A stretch of DNA of 64,000 nt. Origin: Salipiger thiooxidans. Its GTDB lineage: Bacteria; Pseudomonadota; Alphaproteobacteria; Rhodobacterales; Rhodobacteraceae. A model generated the notes under the pieces. That model worked only from the letters and a program-made list of their open reading frames with translations, did not search any database and was not told where the DNA came from. Shown here piece by piece: positions 17,246-26,338 of the stretch (the first letter of the stretch is position 1; every line of letters starts with the position of its first letter). A program made the position numbers and the translations under genes. The stretch covers positions 186,001-250,000 of the forward strand of contig NZ_FNAV01000005.1 in assembly GCF_900102075.1 (NCBI RefSeq), in the 5' to 3' direction.

Positions 17246-18364
17246 ATGACGAAGACCAAAGCACTGCTGCTCGCCTCGGCGCTCGGCGTCGCGACTCCGG
17301 TCGCGGCGGAAGACATCACCGCCTCCATCTGGTTCCCGGAAACCCACCCGATGACCAGCGAGGGCTACATGGCGCTCAAGGACACCATCGAGGACGCCTC
17401 GGGCGGCGAGCTGTCCATGACGCTCTACACCGGCACGTCGCTGCTGCCGCCGGTGGCGCACCTCTCGGGCCTGACCGACGGCATCGTCCAGATGACCTAC
17501 CATGCGGGCACCTACACGCCCTCGGATCTGCCCGAGGACAACACCGTCGCGGCGCTGGCCATCGCGCTGCCTGACAGCATGACCGCGGCCATGGCGATGG
17601 CCGATTTCTACATCAACGACGAGGTCATGCAGGGGATGTTCGACCGTCTCGGCATCACCTTCCTCGGCTCCTACGCCTCGCCGCAATACACCATGATGTG
17701 CTCGTCCGAGATCACCACGCTCGACCAGATCAAGGGCAAGAAGCTGCGGATGCCCTCGCCGGTGCACGCCGCATGGGCCGAGAGCGTCGGCGCGGTGCCG
17801 GTGACCGTGCCGTCGTCCGAGATGTTCTCGGGGCTCGAGAAGGGCCAGCTCGACTGCGCCATCAACGCCGCCAACGATCTCAAGTCGCGCTCGCTCTGGG
17901 ACGTGGCGAAATACACCACGCTGCTCGACTTCGGCCCTTATTTCGCGGGCTGGATGTACGGCATGGACCGGAGCGCCTGGCAGGGCCTGTCCGAGAGCAG
18001 CCGCCAGATCCTCGTGGATGCGATCCCCGGCAACGTCGTGCAGATGACCCACGCCTACATCGGCACCGTCGACGAGGCGCTGGCCGAGGCCCCCGACCAC
18101 GGCGTGACCATCGAGGAGCCGTCGGAAGAGCTGGCCGCCAGCCTGCGCGAGTTCATCGACACGCAGGTCGACGGGCTGGCCGTCGAGACCGGCGAGAAGC
18201 TCGGCGCGGTCGATCCCGAGGGGCTCATCACCCGCTTCAAAGAAACCTATGCCAAGTGGGAAGGCCTGATGGCCGACATTCCCGCGGACGATCTCGACGC
18301 GATGACCGAGCTCTTCAAGACCGAGGTCTACGACAAGCTGGACGTGACGAGCTACGGGCTCTGA
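17246..18364 (+). CDS. dctP: TRAP transporter substrate-binding protein DctP
   Basis: 372 residues with a Sec signal peptide (MTKTKALLLASALGVATPVAA, cleavage before EDIT). DctP fold: a TDGIVQMTYHAG segment and the family hallmark around IKGKKLRMPSPVHAAWAESVGAVPV, where the conserved Arg binds a ligand carboxylate. It delivers the substrate to DctQM. Placed after the hydantoinase/oxidase genes, it probably imports the compound they degrade. A 136-base gap separates it from the oxidoreductase and holds a good AGGGAG ribosome-binding site, but no terminator. Confidence 0.92.
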   Translation: MTKTKALLLASALGVATPVAAEDITASIWFPETHPMTSEGYMALKDTIEDASGGELSMTLYTGTSLLPPVAHLSGLTDGIVQMTYHAGTYTPSDLPEDNTVAALAIALPDSMTAAMAMADFYINDEVMQGMFDRLGITFLGSYASPQYTMMCSSEITTLDQIKGKKLRMPSPVHAAWAESVGAVPVTVPSSEMFSGLEKGQLDCAINAANDLKSRSLWDVAKYTTLLDFGPYFAGWMYGMDRSAWQGLSESSRQILVDAIPGNVVQMTHAYIGTVDEALAEAPDHGVTIEEPSEELAASLREFIDTQVDGLAVETGEKLGAVDPEGLITRFKETYAKWEGLMADIPADDLDAMTELFKTEVYDKLDVTSYGL

Positions 18365-18386
18365 TCGGGTAACCAAGGAGGCGACG

Positions 18387-18917
18387 ATGCTGGCAGGGAT
18401 CGACAAAGGGCTGTTGTGGCTCGCACGGGGGCTCATCCTGATCGCGGCCGCGGGGCTGGCGCTGATGATGATCCAGACCGTGGCCGACGTCGTCGCCGAC
18501 AATTTCTGGAACCATCCGATACCGGGGAACCTCGAGGTGATCTCGGTCTATCACATGGTGCTGGTCGTGTTCCTGCCGCTCGCCTTCGTCGAGTGGCAGC
18601 ACGAGAACATTCAGGTGGACCTGCTCTGGCGCATCATGCCGGACTGGCTGCAGCGCGCGGTCCTCGTGCTGGGCTACGTGGTGAGCGCCGCCTTCTTCGC
18701 CATCCTCGCCTGGCGCACCTGGTTCGATGCCATGAACGCCCTGGCCAAGAACGAGATGATGATGGGTAACGTCTACGTGCTGATCTGGCCCGCGAAATTC
18801 GTGCTGCCCATCGGGTTCGCCGGGATCTGCCTCGTCACCCTGCGCCACGCCGTGCACGCGGCGATCGATCCGGAGTTCTCGGCCGAGCCGGCGGACCCCA
18901 CCGAAGGCCATATCTGA
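18387..18917 (+). CDS. dctQ: TRAP transporter small permease DctQ
   Basis: 176 residues with four predicted membrane segments (for example ARGLILIAAAGLALMMIQTV and VLGYVVSAAFFAILAW) and the DctQ-typical EWQHENIQVDLLW motif between helices two and three. Ribosome-binding site AAGGAGG before the ATG. Lies between dctP and dctM. Confidence 0.9.
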   Translation: MLAGIDKGLLWLARGLILIAAAGLALMMIQTVADVVADNFWNHPIPGNLEVISVYHMVLVVFLPLAFVEWQHENIQVDLLWRIMPDWLQRAVLVLGYVVSAAFFAILAWRTWFDAMNALAKNEMMMGNVYVLIWPAKFVLPIGFAGICLVTLRHAVHAAIDPEFSAEPADPTEGHI

Positions 18918-18933
18918 GACGGGAGCCGGAAGT

Positions 18934-20241
18934 TTGGAAAACGTCACCATCGGGTTCATCGGCATTGGCGCCGGAATCGTGCTGCTGCTCCTGCGGGTGC
19001 AGATCGGCGTCGCGCTCGGGCTGGTGAGCTTCATCGGCATCGCCGTGCTGCTCAACATGCGCGCGGCCTGGGGGATCATCACCGCGATCCCGTTCAACTT
19101 CGTCGGCGACTGGAATCTCACCGCCATCCCGATGTTCCTGCTGATGGGGTTCGTCGCCTCCGAGGCAGGGCTGTCGTCGGGGCTGTTCCGCACCATGCGG
19201 ATGTTGCTGAGCTGGCTGCCCGGCGGGCTCGCCGTGGCCAGCGTGGGGGCAAGCGCGGTGCTGGCGGCGGCCTCGGGCTCGTCGGTGGCGACCTCCTCGG
19301 CCTTCGCCCGCATCGCCACGCCCGAGATGCTGCGCTACCGCTACGACCCGGGCCTTGCCACGGGCGTCATCGCGGCGGCGGGCACGCTGGGCTCGCTCAT
19401 TCCGCCGTCGATCCTGATGGTGCTCTACGGCTACCTCGCCGAGGTCTCGGTGGCAAAGCTCTTCGCCGCGGGGGTGATGCCGGGGATTTTCACGGCGCTG
19501 GCCTTCACGGTGATGATCGTGCTCCGGGTGATCCGCAAACCCTCGCTGGCGCCGAAGGTCGAGACCGGTTTCACCCGCGAGGAGGTGCTCGAGGCGGTCA
19601 AGGACACCTGGGCGCTGCCGGTGATCATCGTGGGCGTGCTGGCGGGGATCTTCCTCGCGATCTTCACGCCGACCGAGGCAGGGGCCGTGGGTGCGGCGCT
19701 GGCTATCGTGGTCGCCGCGCTCAAGCGCAGCCTGACGTGGAAGGTTCTGCTGGCAGGCTTCCGCCAGACGCTGATCAGCACCGCGAGCATCTTCATGGTG
19801 GTGATCGGCACCTCGCTTCTGGGCCGGTTCATGGCGCTTTCGGGTGTGCCGGGCTTTGTGGCCGATGCCTTCATCGCATGGGGCAGCTCGCCGCTGATGG
19901 TGATCCTCGCGGTTTCGCTGCTCTACCTGCTGCTCGGATGCTTCCTCGACAGCATCGGCATCCTGCTGCTGACCATGCCGATCATCCTGCCGATGGCGAA
20001 CGAGGCGGGGCTCGACCTGATCTGGTTCGGCATCATCCTCGTGAAGCTGCTCGAGATCGGCCTGCTGACCCCGCCGGTGGGGCTCAACGTCTACATCATC
20101 AAGGGCGCGCTCGGGGACCGGGTGTCCCTGACGACGATCTTCCGGGGCGTGGGCTGGTTCGTGGTGGTCGATCTGCTGGTGCTGCTGTCGCTGATCTTCA
20201 TCCCGGGAATCACCCTCTGGCTGCCGGGGATGATGGAGTAA
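18934..20241 (+). CDS. dctM: TRAP transporter large permease DctM
   Basis: 435 residues, about 12 membrane helices, DctM family. Typical motifs: AASGSSVATSSAFARIATPEM, AAGTLGSLIPPSILMVLYG, FTPTEAGAVGA and LLTPPVGLNVYIIKG. It is the Na+-coupled transport subunit. The start is a TTG with a GGGAG ribosome-binding site; no ATG fits the first helix, and the preceding dctQ stop is 16 bases away. Last gene of the catabolic cluster. Confidence 0.9.
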   Translation: MENVTIGFIGIGAGIVLLLLRVQIGVALGLVSFIGIAVLLNMRAAWGIITAIPFNFVGDWNLTAIPMFLLMGFVASEAGLSSGLFRTMRMLLSWLPGGLAVASVGASAVLAAASGSSVATSSAFARIATPEMLRYRYDPGLATGVIAAAGTLGSLIPPSILMVLYGYLAEVSVAKLFAAGVMPGIFTALAFTVMIVLRVIRKPSLAPKVETGFTREEVLEAVKDTWALPVIIVGVLAGIFLAIFTPTEAGAVGAALAIVVAALKRSLTWKVLLAGFRQTLISTASIFMVVIGTSLLGRFMALSGVPGFVADAFIAWGSSPLMVILAVSLLYLLLGCFLDSIGILLLTMPIILPMANEAGLDLIWFGIILVKLLEIGLLTPPVGLNVYIIKGALGDRVSLTTIFRGVGWFVVVDLLVLLSLIFIPGITLWLPGMME

Positions 20242-20269
20242 CGGACAGCTCCCGGGCTCTGTCCGGGAG
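20242..20269 (+). promoter_or_regulatory. two mutually exclusive hairpins after dctM
   Basis: CGGACAG (20242-20248) pairs with CTGTCCG (20259-20265), and CTCCCGG (20249-20255) pairs with CCGGGAG (20263-20269); both are perfect 7-bp stems but share bases, so only one can form. No U-run follows, so this is not a standard terminator. Confidence 0.4.
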
Positions 20270-20540
20270 GGGCTGCGCAATCTGCAGGAGATTTCCAGGG
20301 CCCTTTCGGCAGGCGCCGAGGGGGCCTGATGCGCGAATTTCGCGGCGCCGTGCCGCAGCGTGCGCGGGGGTATTCGCGCCCTTCCGGGCTGTCGCGCAAC
20401 CGATTGACCCCTTTGCGATTTTTGCCTTTTCGTTGGCGCTTTTCCATGCCGCAAGGAACAGCCGCCGCGACGCCGCGGCAGAGGCCCCGCGTGCCATGTT
20501 CGGGCGCCCCTTCCAACAGAACGCTTGCCATGTCCGAAAA
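20270..20540. other. non-coding stretch between dctM and the serC leader
   Basis: No reading frame with coding character. It must contain the serC promoter, but I cannot place -35/-10 boxes with confidence. Small open frames here lack ribosome-binding sites and recognisable sequence. Confidence 0.5.
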
Positions 20541-20611
20541 CCGGGCGTATTCCCGGCGGCGGGACACCCTTCCCCAACGAAGGGCATCTATCTGTAAGGT
20601 TAGGCTACATA
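20541..20611 (+). ncRNA. structured serC leader, candidate serC RNA motif
   Basis: Directly before the serC ATG are two hairpins: CCGGG/CCCGG (20541-20545, 20552-20556) and CCCTTC/GAAGGG (20567-20572, 20579-20584), followed by a purine/pyrimidine-mixed single-stranded stretch reaching the start codon. A serC RNA motif, known only upstream of serC in Alphaproteobacteria, has this position and size. I match it by location and general shape, not by an alignment. Confidence 0.5.
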
Positions 20612-21766
<1,155 letters not shown>

Positions 21767-21772
21767 TCTTCC

Positions 21773-21793
21773 GGGTGGGCGACACGCCCACCC
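21773..21793 (+). promoter_or_regulatory. strong hairpin between serC and serA
   Basis: GGGTGGGCG / CGCCCACCC, a perfect 9-bp stem with a 3-base loop starting 7 bases after the serC stop. No U-run follows, so it more likely stabilises the serC mRNA end or modulates read-through than terminates. Confidence 0.45.
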
Positions 21794-21887
21794 GACAACC
21801 CGGACCTGCCAACACACCCAGATTGACACTGCGGAACGGGCGCATCGGCCCACCGCTTTCTCTCATCGTATCCAAAGGACAAGACCC

Positions 21888-23483
21888 ATGGCCCCCAAGG
21901 TTCTCGTTTCCGACAAGCTCTCCGAAACTGCCGTCCAGATCTTCCGTGATCGCGGTATCGACGTCGACTACCTGCCGGATGTCGGCAAGGACAAGGAAAA
22001 GCTCGCCGAGATCATCGGCCAGTACGACGGCCTCGCGATCCGCTCCGCGACCAAGGTGACGCCGTCGCTGCTCGAGCATGCCACCAACCTCAAGGTCGTC
22101 GGCCGCGCCGGCATCGGCACCGACAACGTCGACAAGGAAGCCAGCTCCAAGAAAGGCGTGATCGTCATGAACACGCCCTTCGGCAACATGATCACCACCG
22201 CCGAGCACGCCATCGCGATGATGTTCGCCGTTGCCCGCCAGATCCCCGAAGCCGATGCCTCGACCCAGGCCGGCAAGTGGGAGAAGTCCAAGTTCATGGG
22301 CGTTGAGCTGACCCACAAGACGCTTGGCGTGATCGGTGCCGGCAACATCGGCGGCATCGTCTGCGACCGCGCCCGCGGCCTGAAGATGAAGGTCATCGCC
22401 TTCGATCCCTTCCTGTCGGAAGAGAAGGCCGAGAAGATGCAGATCGAGAAGGTCGAGCTCGAGGACCTGCTCAAGCGCGCCGACTTCATCACCCTGCACG
22501 TGCCGCTGACGGACGGCACCCGCAACATCCTGTCGGCCGAGAACCTCGCCAAGACCAAGAAGGGCGTGCGCATCATCAACTGTGCCCGTGGCGGTCTGGT
22601 GGACGAGGCCGCACTGGCCGAACTGCTGAAGTCCGGCCATGTCGCCGGTGCCGCCTTCGACGTGTTCTCGGAAGAGCCCGCCAAGGAGAACCCGCTCTTC
22701 GGCCTGCCCAACGTGGTCTGCACCCCGCACCTCGGCGCCTCGACCACCGAAGCGCAGGAGAACGTGGCGCTTCAGGTCGCCGAGCAGATGTCCGACTACC
22801 TGCTGACCGGTGCCGTGTCGAACGCGCTCAACATGCCGTCGGTGACCGCGGAGGAAGCCAAGGTCATGGGCCCGTGGATCAAGGTTGCCGGCCACCTCGG
22901 CAACTTCATCGGCCAGATGACCGAAGAGCCGATCAAGGCGATCAACATCCTCTATGACGGCGAAGCCTCGACCATGAACCTCGAGGCGCTGAACTGCTCG
23001 CTGATCGCCGGCATCATGAAGCCCATCTCCCCCGAGGTGAACATGGTCTCGGCCCCGGTGATCGCGCGGGAGCGCGGCATCCAGATCTCGACCACCCGCC
23101 AGGAACAGTCGGGTGCCTTCGAGGGCTACATCAAGGTCACCGTGGTCACCACCAAGCGCGAGCGGTCCATCGCCGGCACCGTGTTCTCGGACGGCAAACC
23201 GCGCTTCATCCAGATCAAGGGCATCAACATCGACGCCGAGGTGGGCGAGCACATGCTCTACACCACCAACGAGGACGTGCCCGGCATCATCGGCAAGCTC
23301 GGCACCCTGCTGGGCGACCACAAGGTCAACCTCGCGAACTTCACCCTCGGCCGGTCGGCGCAGGGCGCTGAGGCCATCGCCATCTCCTACCTCGACGAGG
23401 CGCTGGACGACAGTGTGGTGAAGGCGCTCAAGGACACCGGGCTCTTCCGTCAGGTGAAGCCGCTGGAATTCGACCAGGCCTGA
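21888..23483 (+). CDS. serA: D-3-phosphoglycerate dehydrogenase
   Basis: 531 residues, the long type with an intervening domain and C-terminal ACT domain. Commits 3-phosphoglycerate to serine synthesis. Rossmann motif GVIGAGNIGGIV, the active-site NCARGG, and PHLGAST with the catalytic His are visible. The ACT region (ITTRQEQSGAF..., then MLYTTNEDVPGIIGKLGTLL) implies allosteric control by serine. An AAAGGA ribosome-binding site precedes the ATG and a strong terminator follows the stop. Confidence 0.97.
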   Translation: MAPKVLVSDKLSETAVQIFRDRGIDVDYLPDVGKDKEKLAEIIGQYDGLAIRSATKVTPSLLEHATNLKVVGRAGIGTDNVDKEASSKKGVIVMNTPFGNMITTAEHAIAMMFAVARQIPEADASTQAGKWEKSKFMGVELTHKTLGVIGAGNIGGIVCDRARGLKMKVIAFDPFLSEEKAEKMQIEKVELEDLLKRADFITLHVPLTDGTRNILSAENLAKTKKGVRIINCARGGLVDEAALAELLKSGHVAGAAFDVFSEEPAKENPLFGLPNVVCTPHLGASTTEAQENVALQVAEQMSDYLLTGAVSNALNMPSVTAEEAKVMGPWIKVAGHLGNFIGQMTEEPIKAINILYDGEASTMNLEALNCSLIAGIMKPISPEVNMVSAPVIARERGIQISTTRQEQSGAFEGYIKVTVVTTKRERSIAGTVFSDGKPRFIQIKGINIDAEVGEHMLYTTNEDVPGIIGKLGTLLGDHKVNLANFTLGRSAQGAEAIAISYLDEALDDSVVKALKDTGLFRQVKPLEFDQA

Positions 23484-23506
23484 GGCCGGTCCGTTGCACC
23501 GAACGC

Positions 23507-23535
23507 AAAGGGCGCCCGCTGAGGGCGCCCTTTTT
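23507..23535 (+). terminator. intrinsic terminator of serC-serA
   Basis: AAAGGGCGCCC / GGGCGCCCTTT, a perfect 11-bp stem with loop GCTGA running directly into a T-run, 24 bases after the serA stop. Confidence 0.9.
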
Positions 23536-23666
23536 CATTCCGCAGTTCCAGTCCGCGCGGCGTGGTCCGCGCATCCCCGACATGCGGCGCTAACATTTTC
23601 GGTCTGGCAGGCTTGTTCTGCGCTGCAGCATGGCCAAGTGTAGGGGCGTCAGAAAGGACGATTCCA

Positions 23667-24386
23667 ATGCAGCCGATTTTCGCCGTCGGAGACATCCACG
23701 GCCAGCTTGAAGAGCTTCACAAGGTCCTCGACCACATCGCCAGCGACGCCGAGGCCGATGCTCCCGTGGTCTTCACCGGCGATTTCGTCGACCGGGGCGC
23801 CAACAGCGCCGCCGTCATCGACACGCTGATGCAGGGGCAGACCGAGGGCAAGCCGTGGACCTGCCTGATGGGCAACCACGACCGCTACCTGCTGCGCTAC
23901 CTCGAGAACCCGGCCTATCAGGACCCCGAGACCTCGCGGCCGCTCTATTACACCGACCCGCCCATCGGCGGCGACAAGACGCTGGCCTCCTACGGCGTGG
24001 ATACCGACCCGCGCCGCTGGCCCGAGGACATCCACAAGGACGCGCTGGCGGCGGTGCCGCAGGCCCACCGCGACTGGATCTCCGGGCTGCCGCGGATCCA
24101 CGAGACCGACGAGCACATCTTCGTCCATGCCGGGCTGCGGCCGGGCGTGCCGCTGGAAGAGCAGGCCGAGGACGATCTGGTCTGGATCCGCGAGCCCTTC
24201 CTCAGCGACACCCGCGATTACGGCCGGCTGGTGGTGCACGGCCACACGGCGCTGCAGATGCCCGAACTCTACGACAACCGCCTGAACCTCGACGGAGGAG
24301 CGGGCTACGGGCGCCCGCTCCATGCGGTGCTGCTACTGGGCCGCGACCCGCTTCTCGTCGGCGCCTTCGGGCGCAGCAGTCTTTAG
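23667..24386 (+). CDS. serine/threonine-phosphatase-type metallophosphoesterase
   Basis: 239 residues, PPP/ApaH-like family. All metal-binding motifs are present in order: GDIHG (8-12), GDFVDRG (38-44), GNHD (69-72), a HAG and a late HGH. Such proteins in bacteria are protein phosphatases of the PrpA type or diadenosine tetraphosphatases; nothing here decides between them. The ATG at 23667 follows a GAAAGGA ribosome-binding site; the frame is open further upstream but lacks family sequence there. Its end overlaps the convergent SulP gene by 54 bases. Confidence 0.88.
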   Translation: MQPIFAVGDIHGQLEELHKVLDHIASDAEADAPVVFTGDFVDRGANSAAVIDTLMQGQTEGKPWTCLMGNHDRYLLRYLENPAYQDPETSRPLYYTDPPIGGDKTLASYGVDTDPRRWPEDIHKDALAAVPQAHRDWISGLPRIHETDEHIFVHAGLRPGVPLEEQAEDDLVWIREPFLSDTRDYGRLVVHGHTALQMPELYDNRLNLDGGAGYGRPLHAVLLLGRDPLLVGAFGRSSL

Positions 24387-26105
24387 GGCGCACCACGCGT
24401 CGTACTGGGACAGGAACACCCGCCCGGTCAGGTCATGCAGGAAATGCGACCGCTTCAGGCGGTCCATCACCGGCCCCTTCACCTCGGTCAGGTGGAGGGT
24501 GATCTTCTGCTCGCCAAGGCGGCGGTTCAGCTCCTCGAGAGTCTCCAGTGCGCTCATGTCGACCTCGTTCACGGCGGGGAACATCAGCACCACGTGGCTG
24601 AGGTTGTCGCATTCCGAGACGCGGGCCAGCACGTAATCCTCGAGAAAGCGGGCGTTGACGAAGTAGAGGCTCTCGTCCACGCGCAGGGTCAGCACGCCGG
24701 GCAGGGTCTCGACGTCGTGCCGCTTCACGTTGCGGAAATGCTGGGTGCCCGGTACCAGCCCGACCTCGGCCACGTGCGGCTTGGAGGTCTTGTAGAGGTG
24801 CAGGAAGATCGACAGCAGCACGCCCGCCGAGACACCCATCTCGACCCCCACCAGAAGCGTCAGCACGATGGTCGCGGTGACGGCGATGAAGTCGACCATG
24901 GAGTAGGTCCACGTCTTCTTCAGGATCGAGAAATCCACGAGGCTGAGCACCGCCACGATGATGGTCGCGGCGAGCGTCGCCTTGGGCAGGAAGAAGAGCA
25001 GGGGGGTCAGCACCAGCGTCGCGATGCCGATGCCCACGGCGGTATAGGCGCCGGCGGCGGGGGTGGCGGCGCCGGCGTCAAAGTTCACCACCGAGCGCGA
25101 GAAGCCTCCGGTGACCGGGAAGCCGCCCGAGATCGCCGAGGCGATGTTCGACGTGCCAAGACCGATGAGCTCCTGGTCCGGGTCGATGCGCTGGCGGCGC
25201 TTGGCGGCGAGGGTCTGCGCCACCGAGACCGACTCGACGAAGCCGATGATCGAGATCAGCACCGCAGGCAGCAGCAGGGTCGACCACATCGACAGGTCAA
25301 AGGACGGCGCCGAGAGCGGCGGCAGGCCCATGGGGATGTCGCCCACCAGCTTCACGCCGCGCGCGTCCAGCCCGAAGCCCCAGGCGATGAGCGTGGTCGC
25401 CACGACGGCGGCGACGGGGCCGGCCTTGGCGAAGATGTCGGCGAGCCGCGGACCCACGCCCGCCCGGACCAGCAGCGGCTTCAGCCCCTTGCGGACCCAG
25501 AACAGGAAGGCGGTCGCGCCGACGCCGATGACCAGCGTGATCGGGTTGGTCTGGCCGATGTGCTCGGCAAGCGAAAGCACGAGCTCGAGCAGCGTGTGCC
25601 CCTCGGCGCTGATCCCGAAGATATGCTTGAGCTGCGAGGCCGCGATCAGCACGCCCGAGGCGGTGATGAAGCCCGCGATCACCGGGTGGCTGAGGAAGTT
25701 TGCAAGGAATCCCAGCTTCAGCACCCCGAGTAGCGTCAGGAAAACGCCCGAGATGAAGGCCAGCGTGACGGCGGCCAGCGCGATCTCGGCCGGGCTGGTG
25801 AGCCCGAGCTGCCCGATCGCCGCCGCGGTCATCAGCGAGACCACCGCGACCGGCCCGACGGCAAGCGCCCGCGAGGTGCCGAAGATCGCGTAGGCCACCA
25901 GCGGCAGGATCGAGGCGTAGAGCCCCATCTCGGCCGGCAGACCCGCAAGCAGCGCGTAGGCCAGAGATTGCGGGATCAGCATGATGGTGACGATCACCGC
26001 CGCCACGAGGTCCGAGGTCGCGGTGTCCCGGTCGTAGCTGCGTGCCCATGCCAGGATCGGCAGGTAGCGGGTGAGAAGATCGCGTGAGCGGCGGGGGTTC
26101 GTCAT
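24333..26105 (-). CDS. SulP-family anion permease with STAS domain
   Basis: 590 residues: N-terminal SulP membrane domain of about 10-14 helices (ATSDLVAAVIVTIMLIPQSLAYALLAGLP is family-diagnostic, with GTSRALAVGPVAVVSL following) and a C-terminal cytoplasmic STAS domain (NEVDMSALETLEEL). SulP proteins move sulfate, bicarbonate or other oxyanions. An ATTC-N8-GAAT operator lies 90 bases upstream, shared with the neighbouring sulfide oxidation gene, so a role in moving a sulfur oxyanion produced from sulfide is the best guess. The 3' end overlaps the metallophosphoesterase on the other strand. Confidence 0.9.
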   Translation of the reverse strand: MTNPRRSRDLLTRYLPILAWARSYDRDTATSDLVAAVIVTIMLIPQSLAYALLAGLPAEMGLYASILPLVAYAIFGTSRALAVGPVAVVSLMTAAAIGQLGLTSPAEIALAAVTLAFISGVFLTLLGVLKLGFLANFLSHPVIAGFITASGVLIAASQLKHIFGISAEGHTLLELVLSLAEHIGQTNPITLVIGVGATAFLFWVRKGLKPLLVRAGVGPRLADIFAKAGPVAAVVATTLIAWGFGLDARGVKLVGDIPMGLPPLSAPSFDLSMWSTLLLPAVLISIIGFVESVSVAQTLAAKRRQRIDPDQELIGLGTSNIASAISGGFPVTGGFSRSVVNFDAGAATPAAGAYTAVGIGIATLVLTPLLFFLPKATLAATIIVAVLSLVDFSILKKTWTYSMVDFIAVTATIVLTLLVGVEMGVSAGVLLSIFLHLYKTSKPHVAEVGLVPGTQHFRNVKRHDVETLPGVLTLRVDESLYFVNARFLEDYVLARVSECDNLSHVVLMFPAVNEVDMSALETLEELNRRLGEQKITLHLTEVKGPVMDRLKRSHFLHDLTGRVFLSQYDAWCALKTAAPEGADEKRVAAQ

Positions 26106-26194
26106 GGGGTCCGTCCTGGGTCCGTCATGGGGTGCGGCGGTCGGCGCGGGAGAAGGGCCCGAAGAGTCGGCGCGACCGCCTTGGCGCTAGATAT

Positions 26195-26210
26195 ATTCAA
26201 AATACGGAAT
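26195..26210. promoter_or_regulatory. SqrR/BigR-type operator before the SulP gene
   Basis: ATTC (26195-26198), 8 bases, GAAT (26207-26210). As I recall the literature, ATTC-N8-GAAT is the site bound by the persulfide-sensing ArsR-family repressor SqrR of Rhodobacter capsulatus (relative of BigR). It sits in an AT-rich patch upstream of the SulP start. Confidence 0.65.
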
Positions 26211-26338
26211 TAGTGAAGGGGTGTCGTGGAGATTTGTTCGCACGAATTTCGCCGCGAGGGAACATCCGTCCGGAAATGGCGGCAAACGGCGGACAGGGTT
26301 CCTCGACCCCGCCCGCCACTGTGCCAGCGTGTCAGCGC

